Assembly: GCA_946222625.1 (NCBI GenBank)
Contig: CAMILJ010000102.1
Location: 1 to 7,344, forward strand
Source: an uncultured Corynebacterium sp.
Lineage (GTDB): Bacteria > Actinomycetota > Actinomycetes > Mycobacteriales > Mycobacteriaceae
Length of the DNA: 7,344 nucleotides
Direction: 5' to 3'
The notes beneath the pieces were generated by a model. The model was not told the DNA's origin. It did no database searches and saw only the letters and a list, made by a program, of their open reading frames with translations. This document shows positions 1 to 5,735 of this stretch, one piece after another. Every line of letters starts with the position of its first letter. The stretch's first letter is position 1. A program made the position numbers and the translations under genes.

Positions 1-67
1 GTCTGCGGTCAGTGGGGCCCTGTCTCGAGTTAGGGCCAGCGTCGACGCCGCCGTGGTTCACTTTCTG

Positions 68-93
68 TTAACCCGAAGGATTCTCCGGGTTAA
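68..93. repeat. Perfect 8-bp inverted repeat (stem-loop)
   Basis: TTAACCCG at 68-75 is the exact reverse complement of CGGGTTAA at 86-93, with a 10-base loop. A T-rich stretch follows at 112-120, but about 20 bases after the stem, so it is not a standard intrinsic terminator. It could be the terminator region of a gene to the left, a protein-binding palindrome, or a transcript hairpin. The symmetry is seen directly; the role is unknown. Confidence 0.5.
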
Positions 94-294
94 GAACTGA
101 TTTAACAGCTCGTTGTTTTTGCTACCTGAGAATAATGACACGTTTACTCAAAGTCCGCTAGGGGTAAAGGGCCAAAAGTGTCCAACGTCACTAAATAAAT
201 TCTTCCAATTTGCACTTTTCTAATGGGTGGGCGGCTGTAAGAAGCCTGTCAGTAGTGTCTCTACCTGCGGCGACAGGGAGATTGGGGTGAGTGT

Positions 295-436
295 GGTGAC
301 CTGGATCGCGTCAAATCCAGAACCTCCTCGCTGCCCCCGAAAACACAGCAGGACGAAAGTCGAAGCTGAGTACAGGAAGTACGAGTACCGCGGCAACTGA
401 ATTGGCAGTGGGTGAAGCTTTGGCGTGGAGACTGCC
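295..436 (+). promoter_or_regulatory. Candidate structured 5' leader of the membrane protein gene
   Basis: Several inverted repeats follow each other: CTGGAT (301-306) with ATCCAG (315-320); an interrupted hairpin with CAGC (347-350) and GCTG (365-368) outside, GAC (353-355) and GTC (360-362) inside, and a GAAA tetraloop; AGTAC repeated at 369, 378 and 384, where the first two GTAC units can pair; and GGCAGT (404-409) with ACTGCC (431-436). Together they suggest a folded leader or small RNA before the gene at 471. I do not recognise a known riboswitch class. Short repeats of this kind also occur by chance, so this is tentative. Confidence 0.25.
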
Positions 437-456
437 TAAACCATGGGGCAGGGAAG

Positions 457-462
457 TAGACT
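457..462 (+). promoter_or_regulatory. Possible -10 element close to the GTG start of the membrane protein
   Basis: TAGACT fits the actinobacterial TANNNT -10 pattern and ends 8 bases before the GTG at 471. If used, transcription would begin at or near the start codon and give a leaderless mRNA. No good -35 is visible. The alternative ribosome binding site, GGGAAG at 451-456, lies about 14 bases from the start, which is too far to be good. This competes with the idea of a long structured leader. Confidence 0.25.
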
Positions 463-470
463 AAACGCCC

Positions 471-929
471 GTGAATAAGAAGAAGAACCAGCCCTCGACT
501 ACACCTGACCGAGCTGCCGGAAACCGTGCACCGCGAACGGTGATGGCGGCTGCCGGCATCGCCGTGGTCCAATCCATCGCGGTTATTATTTTCGGCATCT
601 TCCTCATTGTCCGTGAGGTTGCTGGCGCTGAGAATGGCTCCATGGTGTCCGATTCCGGCGCATCGAGCTTTGTGGGCCTGGGCACTGCCATCTTCATCTT
701 TATCGTGTTCGGCTTTGTCATCGTCGGCTCGTGGGCCTTCGTCAAAGGCAAACGCTGGGGCCGCGGAGCCATCGTGCTGGTGGAATTCATTCTTGGCGCC
801 ATGGCTTTTCAGATGTTTAGTGGCGGCTCAGTGCTGCTTGGCATCGTGACCTTGGCAAGCGCCGGGCTTGTCCTATACCTGCTTATGGCGCGGCCCGAGG
901 CGGCGCAGTGGGCTGAAAGCCACTTTTAG
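471..929 (+). CDS. Small four-helix integral membrane protein, function unknown
   Basis: This is a 152-residue protein that I do not recognise as a named family. It has a lysine-rich, Pro/Thr/Arg-containing N-terminal tail of about 24 residues, then four hydrophobic segments at roughly 25-47, 67-90, 99-117 and 118-140. The basic tail and the basic loop between helices 2 and 3 (KGKRWGR, near 92-98) put both ends in the cytoplasm, with residues about 48-66 outside. There are no visible catalytic or metal-binding motifs. The GTG start at 471 keeps the basic tail; an ATG at 543 would begin almost at the first helix and is less likely. The gene converges with the propeller gene, leaving only 10 bases between stop codons. 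Small conserved membrane proteins occur near this locus in mycobacteria (for example Rv3217c), but correspondence is only a guess. Confidence 0.75.
   Translation: MNKKKNQPSTTPDRAAGNRAPRTVMAAAGIAVVQSIAVIIFGIFLIVREVAGAENGSMVSDSGASSFVGLGTAIFIFIVFGFVIVGSWAFVKGKRWGRGAIVLVEFILGAMAFQMFSGGSVLLGIVTLASAGLVLYLLMARPEAAQWAESHF
907..927 (+). terminator. Terminator-like hairpin overlapping the stop codon
   Basis: AGTGGGCT (907-914) pairs with AGCCACT (918-924), giving a 7-bp stem with one bulged G and a GAA loop, followed directly by a four-T run (924-927) that merges into the TAG stop. This is the form of a weak intrinsic terminator for the plus-strand gene. The hairpin can also form on the minus strand, but no T-run follows it there, so it would not end the propeller transcript. 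The T tract is short. Confidence 0.4.
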
Positions 930-939
930 TAGGGCATGC

Positions 940-2241
940 CTAGGCGGCGGTGAGCGCCACAGCGGTGTCGCCGCGCTGCTCAACGATGACCGTGCCGGCT
1001 AGCGTTAGCGAAATCGGGCCGGAATAGCCGTCACGGTCAACGGGAATGGTCTTCTCGGTTTTCCCGGTAGACCAGTCCACCACGTCGATCCCCTCCTCGG
1101 TGGGGACGAGCAGGCGCTCGTCGACTGCGATGCCGGTTCCCACCGCTTGCTCGAGAACGTGATCCACCTTGAGCTCGGTAGGGGTAAAGAGATAGAGACG
1201 CTCGCCGTCGAACCACGTCATGTGGTGCGGTAGATCCGCAATCGCGGGTGCGAAGGGGGATGCGGCGTTGGTGATGGATTTCGAAGGCTCAACGTCCCTG
1301 GAAGACAGTGTTTCACCTTCAAAGTTATAGGAGACGATGCGCGGTGAATCGCCAGGGAGGAAGACTGCGGCTGCCTCTTGGCCATAGGCGATGAGGCGCG
1401 CACCCGGATCCTCAATCTCGATGTCCTTTGTAATCTCCGGGGAACGGGAATCCTCAGGGGTGGTATTTTGGATGCGCAGCCACGTGGAGTCCGGGGAATC
1501 TGGGCAGGATTCGGTGACACCCAGTGTTTCGGTGCGGGTCAGCGCTGAGGTGATGGCGCAGTCCTCGTGGGGCTGTAGGTTTGGCTCCTGTTTGGCGTCG
1601 ACATCACCGTACTCAACCGAGCGCACAAGATCCGAGCGCCAGAGCTCTACGCGTTCTGCGGAAACGGTGCCCACGCGGTCATTCGACATGATGGGGACCA
1701 CCTCCTCGGAATTGCGGGCACTGCGGGTATCGGAGTATTGGCCAGTGGCAGCATCGATCGCCACTACATCGCCGCAACCATTCCCTGCATCATAGGAAGC
1801 CACAATCTTGTTCCACGCTGTGGTGAGCGAACACAGGTCGGCATCGCGGCGTTGATAGGTCCACACTTCGTCGCCGGAGGCGTTCGAAGCGCTGAGCATA
1901 TCGCCGTCATGGGTGACCAGCAGTCCGTTTGAAGAGACAGCGCGAGTTTGTCCCGGCGCGAGAGTGTTGGGCAGGCTGAAGGCTTCGGTGAGGGAGTCCG
2001 GGGTGGCGGCGAGAAGCGCCGGCTCATCGCCGGACGCGGCGTCCACCGCCGGGGTGAGCTCCGCCTTATGAATAGGTGCGGTGATGACCGCGCCGCCGAT
2101 GGCGATGGCGCAGACCGCGCTGATCGCGCCCACGGCAATCCAGTCCGCCTTCGTGGAGCGCAGGATGGGAGCCTTCTTCGACGAGTCGACCTTTACCCGG
2201 GCCTTGTCCAGCTGGTTTTCCTGGGTGTGCTCGGTGCTCAT
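940..2241 (-). CDS. Membrane-anchored PQQ-like beta-propeller protein (Rv3212 type)
   Basis: A 433-residue protein. Residues 1-33 are hydrophilic and cytoplasmic, W34 to about I56 form one membrane helix, and the remaining 375 or so residues lie outside. The outer part has blade-like repeats of the PQQ or quinoprotein type: a DGDMLSAS...GDEVWTY stretch near 112-129, a GCGDVVAIDAATG stretch near 155-167, and an EEGIDVVDWSTGKT stretch near 392-405. Four cysteines in the outer domain are spaced as pairs, C137/C156 and C228/C246, suggesting disulfides. It has no signal peptidase or lipobox site, so it is probably a signal anchor. Its ATG overlaps the helicase stop codon by 4 bp and has a strong ribosome binding site. 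The same helicase-propeller order is recalled for mycobacterial Rv3211-Rv3212. No substrate or enzyme activity can be read; a scaffold or ligand-binding role is possible. Confidence 0.8.
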   Translation of the reverse strand: MSTEHTQENQLDKARVKVDSSKKAPILRSTKADWIAVGAISAVCAIAIGGAVITAPIHKAELTPAVDAASGDEPALLAATPDSLTEAFSLPNTLAPGQTRAVSSNGLLVTHDGDMLSASNASGDEVWTYQRRDADLCSLTTAWNKIVASYDAGNGCGDVVAIDAATGQYSDTRSARNSEEVVPIMSNDRVGTVSAERVELWRSDLVRSVEYGDVDAKQEPNLQPHEDCAITSALTRTETLGVTESCPDSPDSTWLRIQNTTPEDSRSPEITKDIEIEDPGARLIAYGQEAAAVFLPGDSPRIVSYNFEGETLSSRDVEPSKSITNAASPFAPAIADLPHHMTWFDGERLYLFTPTELKVDHVLEQAVGTGIAVDERLLVPTEEGIDVVDWSTGKTEKTIPVDRDGYSGPISLTLAGTVIVEQRGDTAVALTAA

Positions 2242-3626
2242 CGATGCCCTCCTTGACGGGGATTGCGTTTGCGGGAACGGGTGCGGCGAGAGGCGCGGGC
2301 GGAAGCCGCAGAGGAACGCGAGGCGCCGCGACGCGGCGATTCCCCGCGCGAGCCCGAGCGCTTCGCCGCGCCCAGCACCTTGGTGGGCGGACCAACGGTG
2401 TCAGAAACGCCCTCGGGAATATCGAGCGCTTGCGCAAGCTCAGGAGAGGTGCTGAACCACTGTGGCGGCTCGGGCTGGTCCAGAGAAAGCTCATCGTTGA
2501 TAACCTGCCATTTGCTCAGCTCATCGTAGCCGACGAGCGTTACCGCCGTGCCGGTGTGGCCAGCGCGGCCGGTGCGGCCAATGCGGTGGACAAAGGTCAT
2601 GGGGTCATCCGGCACCTGATAGTTGATGACATGGGTGACATCATCGACGTCGATGCCGCGGGCGGCGACATCCGTGGCTACGAGAATCTCCACGGTGCCT
2701 TCGCGGAAGGCGGAGAGCGAGCGTTCGCGAGCTTTTTGATCCATATCGCCATGGACTGCGCCCACGCTAAAGCCGCGCTGTGCCAGCTCGTCCGCGACGG
2801 CGGCTGCCGAGCGCTTGGTGCGCGTGAAAATGATGGTGCGCCCGCGGCCTTCTGCCTGCAGGATCTTTCCCAAGACCGCGATCTTGTCCATGCGGTGTGC
2901 CTGGAAGGTGACCTTGCGGGTGGAGGAGTGGGTTTGTTGGGCGTCGCCAGACTCGGCGCGGATGTGGACCGGTTTGTTGAGGAAGGTGCGAGCCAGCGTC
3001 ACGATGGGCCCGGGCATGGTGGCGGAAAAGAGCATGGTCTGGTGCGGGTTGCCGTGCAGGAGGGAGAGAATCTTCTCAATATCCGGCAGGAAGCCCAAGT
3101 CCAGCATCTCATCGGCCTCATCCAGAACTAGGACGCTGACCTGGTCGAAGGACAGGTGCTTCTTCTGACAGAGATCGAGCAGGCGGCCCGGAGTGCCCAC
3201 GACGACGTCCGCGCCCCTCTTGATTTGTGTGATCTGCTCTTCATAGGGGCGCCCGCCACACAGGGTGACGACGCTGAGCGGAAGATTAGCGGCAGCAACC
3301 TTGAGGTCCCCGCTGACCTGGATGGCCAGCTCACGGGTCGGCGCGATGACCAGTGCGCGGGGAGTGCCGTCGAGCTCCGGGATGTCGGCGTCATCGAAAA
3401 CGCGATCCAGCAACGGCACACCGAAACCATAGGTTTTGCCCATGCCGGTGCGCGCTTGGCCAATGAGGTCGTGGCCATTCAGGGCGATGGGCAGGGTGAG
3501 CTCTTGGATGGCGAAGGTGTGCGTAATCCCGTTGTCAGCGAGGGCATCACAGATCTCTACGGCGACGCCGAGCTCGGCAAAAGTAGGGGATTCGCGGGAA
3601 TCGCGGGATGATTTCGGGGCAAGCAC
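2238..3626 (-). CDS. rhlE: DEAD-box ATP-dependent RNA helicase (RhlE type)
   Basis: A 462-residue superfamily 2 RNA helicase that uses ATP to open RNA duplexes or remodel RNA-protein complexes in the cytoplasm. All core motifs are present in order: Q motif (F38, Q41), motif I ARTGMGKT (58-65), Ia PTRELA (96-101), GG (124-125), Ib TPGR (145-148), II DEAD (169-172), III SAT (201-203), IV IIF (265-267), V ATDVAARGID (317-326) and VI HRIGRTGR (347-354). Both RecA-like domains are therefore complete. The tail from about 421 is low-complexity, rich in Arg and Ser, and probably binds RNA. The start is GTG at 3626; no in-frame alternative with a better site is visible, and a -10 motif directly upstream suggests leaderless translation. 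The gene leads a two-gene operon with the propeller protein. The symbol follows mycobacterial Rv3211 by position; a DeaD or CshA label is also possible. Confidence 0.93.
   Translation of the reverse strand: MLAPKSSRDSRESPTFAELGVAVEICDALADNGITHTFAIQELTLPIALNGHDLIGQARTGMGKTYGFGVPLLDRVFDDADIPELDGTPRALVIAPTRELAIQVSGDLKVAAANLPLSVVTLCGGRPYEEQITQIKRGADVVVGTPGRLLDLCQKKHLSFDQVSVLVLDEADEMLDLGFLPDIEKILSLLHGNPHQTMLFSATMPGPIVTLARTFLNKPVHIRAESGDAQQTHSSTRKVTFQAHRMDKIAVLGKILQAEGRGRTIIFTRTKRSAAAVADELAQRGFSVGAVHGDMDQKARERSLSAFREGTVEILVATDVAARGIDVDDVTHVINYQVPDDPMTFVHRIGRTGRAGHTGTAVTLVGYDELSKWQVINDELSLDQPEPPQWFSTSPELAQALDIPEGVSDTVGPPTKVLGAAKRSGSRGESPRRGASRSSAASARASRRTRSRKRNPRQGGHR
2248..2254 (-). promoter_or_regulatory. 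Strong ribosome binding site of the propeller gene
   Basis: On the minus strand AAGGAGG lies 6 bases before the ATG (2241-2239). It sits inside the last codons of the helicase gene, whose TGA stop overlaps the ATG as ATGA (2241-2238). This fixes the propeller start and indicates a shared mRNA with coupled translation. It is the best Shine-Dalgarno match I noticed in the window. Confidence 0.8.
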
Positions 3627-3629
3627 ACC

Positions 3630-3655
3630 TTGATAGTAGAGGACGTGGCTATAGT
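3630..3655 (+). promoter_or_regulatory. Candidate promoter for the DUF3107 gene
   Basis: TATAGT at 3650-3655 is a good -10 match. TTGATA at 3630-3635 resembles a -35 but the spacer is only 14 bases, so the -35 may be weak or not used. A start near 3661-3662 would give a leader of about 68 bases holding a small GC hairpin (3668-3671 with 3676-3679) and then an A-rich stretch before the ribosome binding site. It overlaps the divergent helicase promoter. Confidence 0.4.
3633..3638 (-). promoter_or_regulatory. Candidate -10 of a leaderless helicase transcript
   Basis: TACTAT on the minus strand fits the TANNNT pattern and is followed by exactly 6 bases before the GTG at 3626. Transcription would begin at, or one base before, the start codon. 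The only Shine-Dalgarno-like bases (AAGG, 3631-3628) lie one base from the GTG, too close to serve as a normal site, which supports leaderless translation. No clear -35 is seen. Confidence 0.45.
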
Positions 3656-3729
3656 GGGGCCATTAGAGCGCCGGGGCGCAGGCCTCGCGGCACGGACTAA
3701 AAAACACGATCTAAGGGAGTAGACACCAC

Positions 3730-3951
3730 ATGGACATCAAATTTGGCTTCGCCGATACCGCCCGCGAACTGGTCATTCACGCGGATGGTGAGCGTGAGGA
3801 ACTGACCAAGACCATCAATAGCGCCCTGGCTGAGAACTCCACTCTCGAGTTGAAGGACACCAAGGGCCGCACCTACATTGTGCGGACCGAGCGTGTGGTC
3901 TACGTGGAAATCGGCACCGTGCGCGCCCACACCGTTGGATTCGCAGGCTAA
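3730..3951 (+). CDS. DUF3107 family protein (TB9.4 type)
   Basis: A 73-residue soluble cytoplasmic protein. The pattern of an N-terminal IKFGFADTARELV strand, a central charged helix, an LELKDTKGRTYIVRTERVVYVEIG segment in short runs (about 40-62) and a final VGFAG matches my recollection of actinobacterial DUF3107, including mycobacterial TB9.4 (Rv3208A). It is somewhat shorter at the C-terminus than the mycobacterial form as I recall it. The function of the family is not known to me. A good ribosome binding site, AAGGGAG (3713-3719), lies 10 bases before the ATG. The gene opens the plus-strand series, is divergent from the helicase, and is followed 32 bases later by DUF3152, its usual neighbour in this cluster. 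There are no cysteines, membrane segments or catalytic motifs. Confidence 0.88.
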   Translation: MDIKFGFADTARELVIHADGEREELTKTINSALAENSTLELKDTKGRTYIVRTERVVYVEIGTVRAHTVGFAG

Positions 3952-3960
3952 GTACGCGCG

Positions 3961-3981
3961 CGCTGCCTCAGCGGGTAGCCT
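3961..3981 (+). promoter_or_regulatory. Small hairpin and possible -10 before DUF3152
   Basis: CGCTG (3961-3965) and CAGCG (3969-3973) form a 5-bp stem with a 3-base loop; no T-run follows, so it is not a terminator. Directly after it TAGCCT (3976-3981) fits TANNNT. It ends 2 bases before the ATG at 3984 and 8 before the in-frame ATG at 3990, so an internal leaderless transcript would begin near the second ATG. Tentative. Confidence 0.25.
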
Positions 3982-3983
3982 AA

Positions 3984-4925
3984 ATGGCCATGGATAATCC
4001 CGCGGAACTTAAGCAGCGCCCACAGTTCGTCTCGGCGGTGGAGCGTTTCGCTCGCGAGTACGGCTGGTGGCGAGTGGTGGCGATCCCCGTCATGGTCGTC
4101 ATCACGGTGTGGGTGTTGGTAGATGTTTTTCGCTCCCCGGCCCAGGATGCGGAGGTGTCGGCGGCAGGGGAGACGTCGGCAAGCACTGCGGCCGCTGGCG
4201 CGTCCTCGCGCAAGGGGCCTGATCCCGCCAATGCCAGCGCAGTTGCCGCCGCCAAGGACGGCTTGCCCGCCGGCGGTGACTTCACTGAACAAGGAGACGA
4301 AAGCTACCGCGACGCGGGCCCTTCTACTATGCACGCGGGCAAGGGCGGAAAACAGACCATCCGGTTCTCAGTGGAAATCGAAAATGGTGTGGACACCTCC
4401 GCTTATGGCGGCGATAGGGCCGTCGTAGCGTTGGTCGACGCCACCCTGGCCGACCCCCGCGGCTGGACCGCCAACGGAGATTTCGAGTTCATCCACGTCA
4501 AGGCTGATGACAACCCCGATACACACATCCGCCTGACCTCGCTGGGAACCACGGCGAAGTTGTGCGGCGCGCAGTTGGAATCAGAAACCTCGTGCCACAC
4601 CACCATTACCGGGGAGTCGACGGTTAACCTCAACGAGTCTCGCTGGGTCCGGGGTGCTGGACCATTTGAGGGGGATGTGGGCAATTACCGCCAGTACTTG
4701 ATCAACCACGAGTTTGGTCACGCCATCGGATTCGCCGCGCACCAGCCCTGCGGTGGCGCCGGTAAGCTCGCACCGGTCATGATGCAGCAGACGCTGAGCT
4801 TGAACAACGCGCAGCTCTTTGAGAAAGAGCCAAACGAGATCTATCCGGATGAGGACGTCACCTGTGAGCCGAACCCTTGGCCCTATCCGACTCCCGCAAG
4901 TTCCGATCACACTAAACCCGAGTAA
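3984..4925 (+). CDS. DUF3152 membrane-anchored putative zinc metalloprotease
   Basis: A 313-residue protein. A short cytoplasmic part is followed by one membrane helix (about 29-48), an Ala/Ser/Thr-rich linker (about 50-95), and a folded extracytoplasmic domain (about 120-300). The domain has a zinc-protease signature NHEFGHAIGFAAH: H242 and H246 with E243 as catalytic base, G249 and a third histidine H253. A candidate Met-turn, PVMMQQ (265-269 area, M266/M267), follows. Cysteines C194, C204, C256 and C294 could form two disulfides. Family DUF3152 is recalled as the Rv3207c type; its substrate is unknown. The third histidine lies one residue farther than in the usual metzincin HExxHxxGxxH. 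The ribosome binding site is poor, and two in-frame ATGs (3984, 3990) are possible starts differing by two residues. The C-terminus is Pro-rich and hydrophilic. Protease activity is inferred from the motif. Confidence 0.85.
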   Translation: MAMDNPAELKQRPQFVSAVERFAREYGWWRVVAIPVMVVITVWVLVDVFRSPAQDAEVSAAGETSASTAAAGASSRKGPDPANASAVAAAKDGLPAGGDFTEQGDESYRDAGPSTMHAGKGGKQTIRFSVEIENGVDTSAYGGDRAVVALVDATLADPRGWTANGDFEFIHVKADDNPDTHIRLTSLGTTAKLCGAQLESETSCHTTITGESTVNLNESRWVRGAGPFEGDVGNYRQYLINHEFGHAIGFAAHQPCGGAGKLAPVMMQQTLSLNNAQLFEKEPNEIYPDEDVTCEPNPWPYPTPASSDHTKPE

Positions 4926-4958
4926 ATCGGCCCGAAGCTTAAAAGGACTGTTTCCCCA

Positions 4959-5732
4959 ATGCCATTGCCTCCTGAGCCCGTTCTTGCAGCCTTCAACGCT
5001 GAGTTCCACCCCCGCAGAACGCAGGGAGAGCTCGTGGGGCCTGCCTGGGATAACGGCATTCGCGTCGGGGATACTGTCTTTGCCGAAGCTCGCGCGTGGA
5101 CCAGCTGGTCCGCCAAGGTGCGCGAGAAGCTCAGCCTGCCGGGGGCGCGCATTGCCCGCCCGGTGCTGACGGCGGATGGGCGCTACACAGCCGCTGGGTG
5201 GAAAGCCACGCAGTTCGTGGAGGGGCAGTTGCGCGGGCGCATCGATGAGACTGCGCAGCTGGCGCTGCGGCTCGATGAGGCCCTGGAGCTGGCGCCGCTG
5301 CCGACGCTGGACAGGCGCGAGGATGTTTTCGCGCGGGCGGAGAGGGCTGCCTGGGAGGAGAGCGGTGAGGCCTATTCCGATACTGAGCTTGCAGGGCTTC
5401 CACTGGTCACCGCGCACGTGGATGTCCTGGGGACCACGGTGTTCTCTGGGGCTAACCCGCCGGCGCTGACTGATATTGTGCCTTCCGCGGCTCCGCGCCC
5501 GGTGGGCTGGTCCGCCGCGGTGGTCATGGTGGATGGGCTCATTGCGGGAGTGGTGGACGATGAGATCTCTGCTCGCTTCGCGTCAGTGCCCGGTATACAG
5601 CAATTGCTCTTGCGTGCGGTGGCGTACCGCCGTTACGTCAATATCCTGCACCCGCGTTCCAAGGCGACCGTGCGTTCGAACATCGAAAGGGTAGAAGCGG
5701 CCCTCGTGTCCGCAACATCTGACAGACTGTAG
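4959..5732 (+). CDS. TIGR02569 family protein, kinase-like fold with degenerate catalytic residues
   Basis: A 257-residue soluble protein matching, from memory, the actinobacterial TIGR02569 family (Rv3205c type), which resembles aminoglycoside phosphotransferase-like kinases. Recognisable parts are a DGRYTAAGWKATQFVEG segment (73-89), a catalytic-loop-like HVDVLGTTVF (153-162), a DIVP (172-175) where kinases carry the metal-binding Asp, and the GWSAAVVMVDGL helix (183-194). The loop keeps H153 and D155, but the asparagine expected at 159 or 160 is threonine, and no lysine is visible in the DTVFAE strand (38-43) where the ATP-binding Lys would be. It may therefore be a pseudokinase. AAGGA (4943-4947) lies 11 bases before the ATG. 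The gene follows DUF3152 by 33 bases and precedes adnA by 3 bases in the same frame, suggesting one transcript. In mycobacteria a moeB-like gene lies before it; that gene is absent here. Confidence 0.8.
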   Translation: MPLPPEPVLAAFNAEFHPRRTQGELVGPAWDNGIRVGDTVFAEARAWTSWSAKVREKLSLPGARIARPVLTADGRYTAAGWKATQFVEGQLRGRIDETAQLALRLDEALELAPLPTLDRREDVFARAERAAWEESGEAYSDTELAGLPLVTAHVDVLGTTVFSGANPPALTDIVPSAAPRPVGWSAAVVMVDGLIAGVVDDEISARFASVPGIQQLLLRAVAYRRYVNILHPRSKATVRSNIERVEAALVSATSDRL

Positions 5733-5735
5733 GAC

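Larger units (their letters stand above)
1..470. other. Non-coding region upstream of the membrane protein gene
   Basis: No open frame here looks like a real protein; the one reverse frame crossing 261-572 is rich in Arg, Ser and His and runs antisense into the next gene. The region has two parts. Positions about 85-225 are clearly richer in A and T than the rest of the window, as expected of a regulatory region. Positions about 240-470 are GC-richer and hold several short inverted repeats. The first 40 bases also carry a 6-bp inverted repeat (16-21 with 32-37), possibly the end of a transcript entering from the left. I see no tRNA, rRNA, IS end or CRISPR repeat. Confidence 0.6.

Noticed and set aside
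68..120. Intrinsic terminator formed by the 8-bp repeat and the later T-run
   Set aside because: The T-run begins about 20 bases after the stem, too far for a standard rho-independent terminator.
221..235. TGGG-type repeats resembling MraZ boxes (TGGGTGGGCGG)
   Set aside because: Spacing is wrong for the three-box MraZ operator and no mra or fts gene is nearby.
295..470. A known riboswitch or housekeeping RNA (c-di-AMP, cobalamin, RNase P, 6C, SRP)
   Set aside because: I could not match any conserved core sequence of these classes; only generic hairpins are present.
261..572. Minus-strand frame of 103 codons in the upstream region
   Set aside because: The product is rich in Arg, Ser, Cys and His with no family resemblance, and it overlaps the start of the membrane protein gene antisense.
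2244..3131. Long plus-strand frame of 295 codons
   Set aside because: It lies wholly antisense to the DEAD-box helicase, whose motifs are complete; its protein is Gly/Ala/Arg-rich without recognisable domains.
4581..5417. Minus-strand frame of 278 codons across the DUF3152/TIGR02569 boundary
   Set aside because: It is antisense to two recognisable genes and shows no domain; a GC-rich codon-position artefact.
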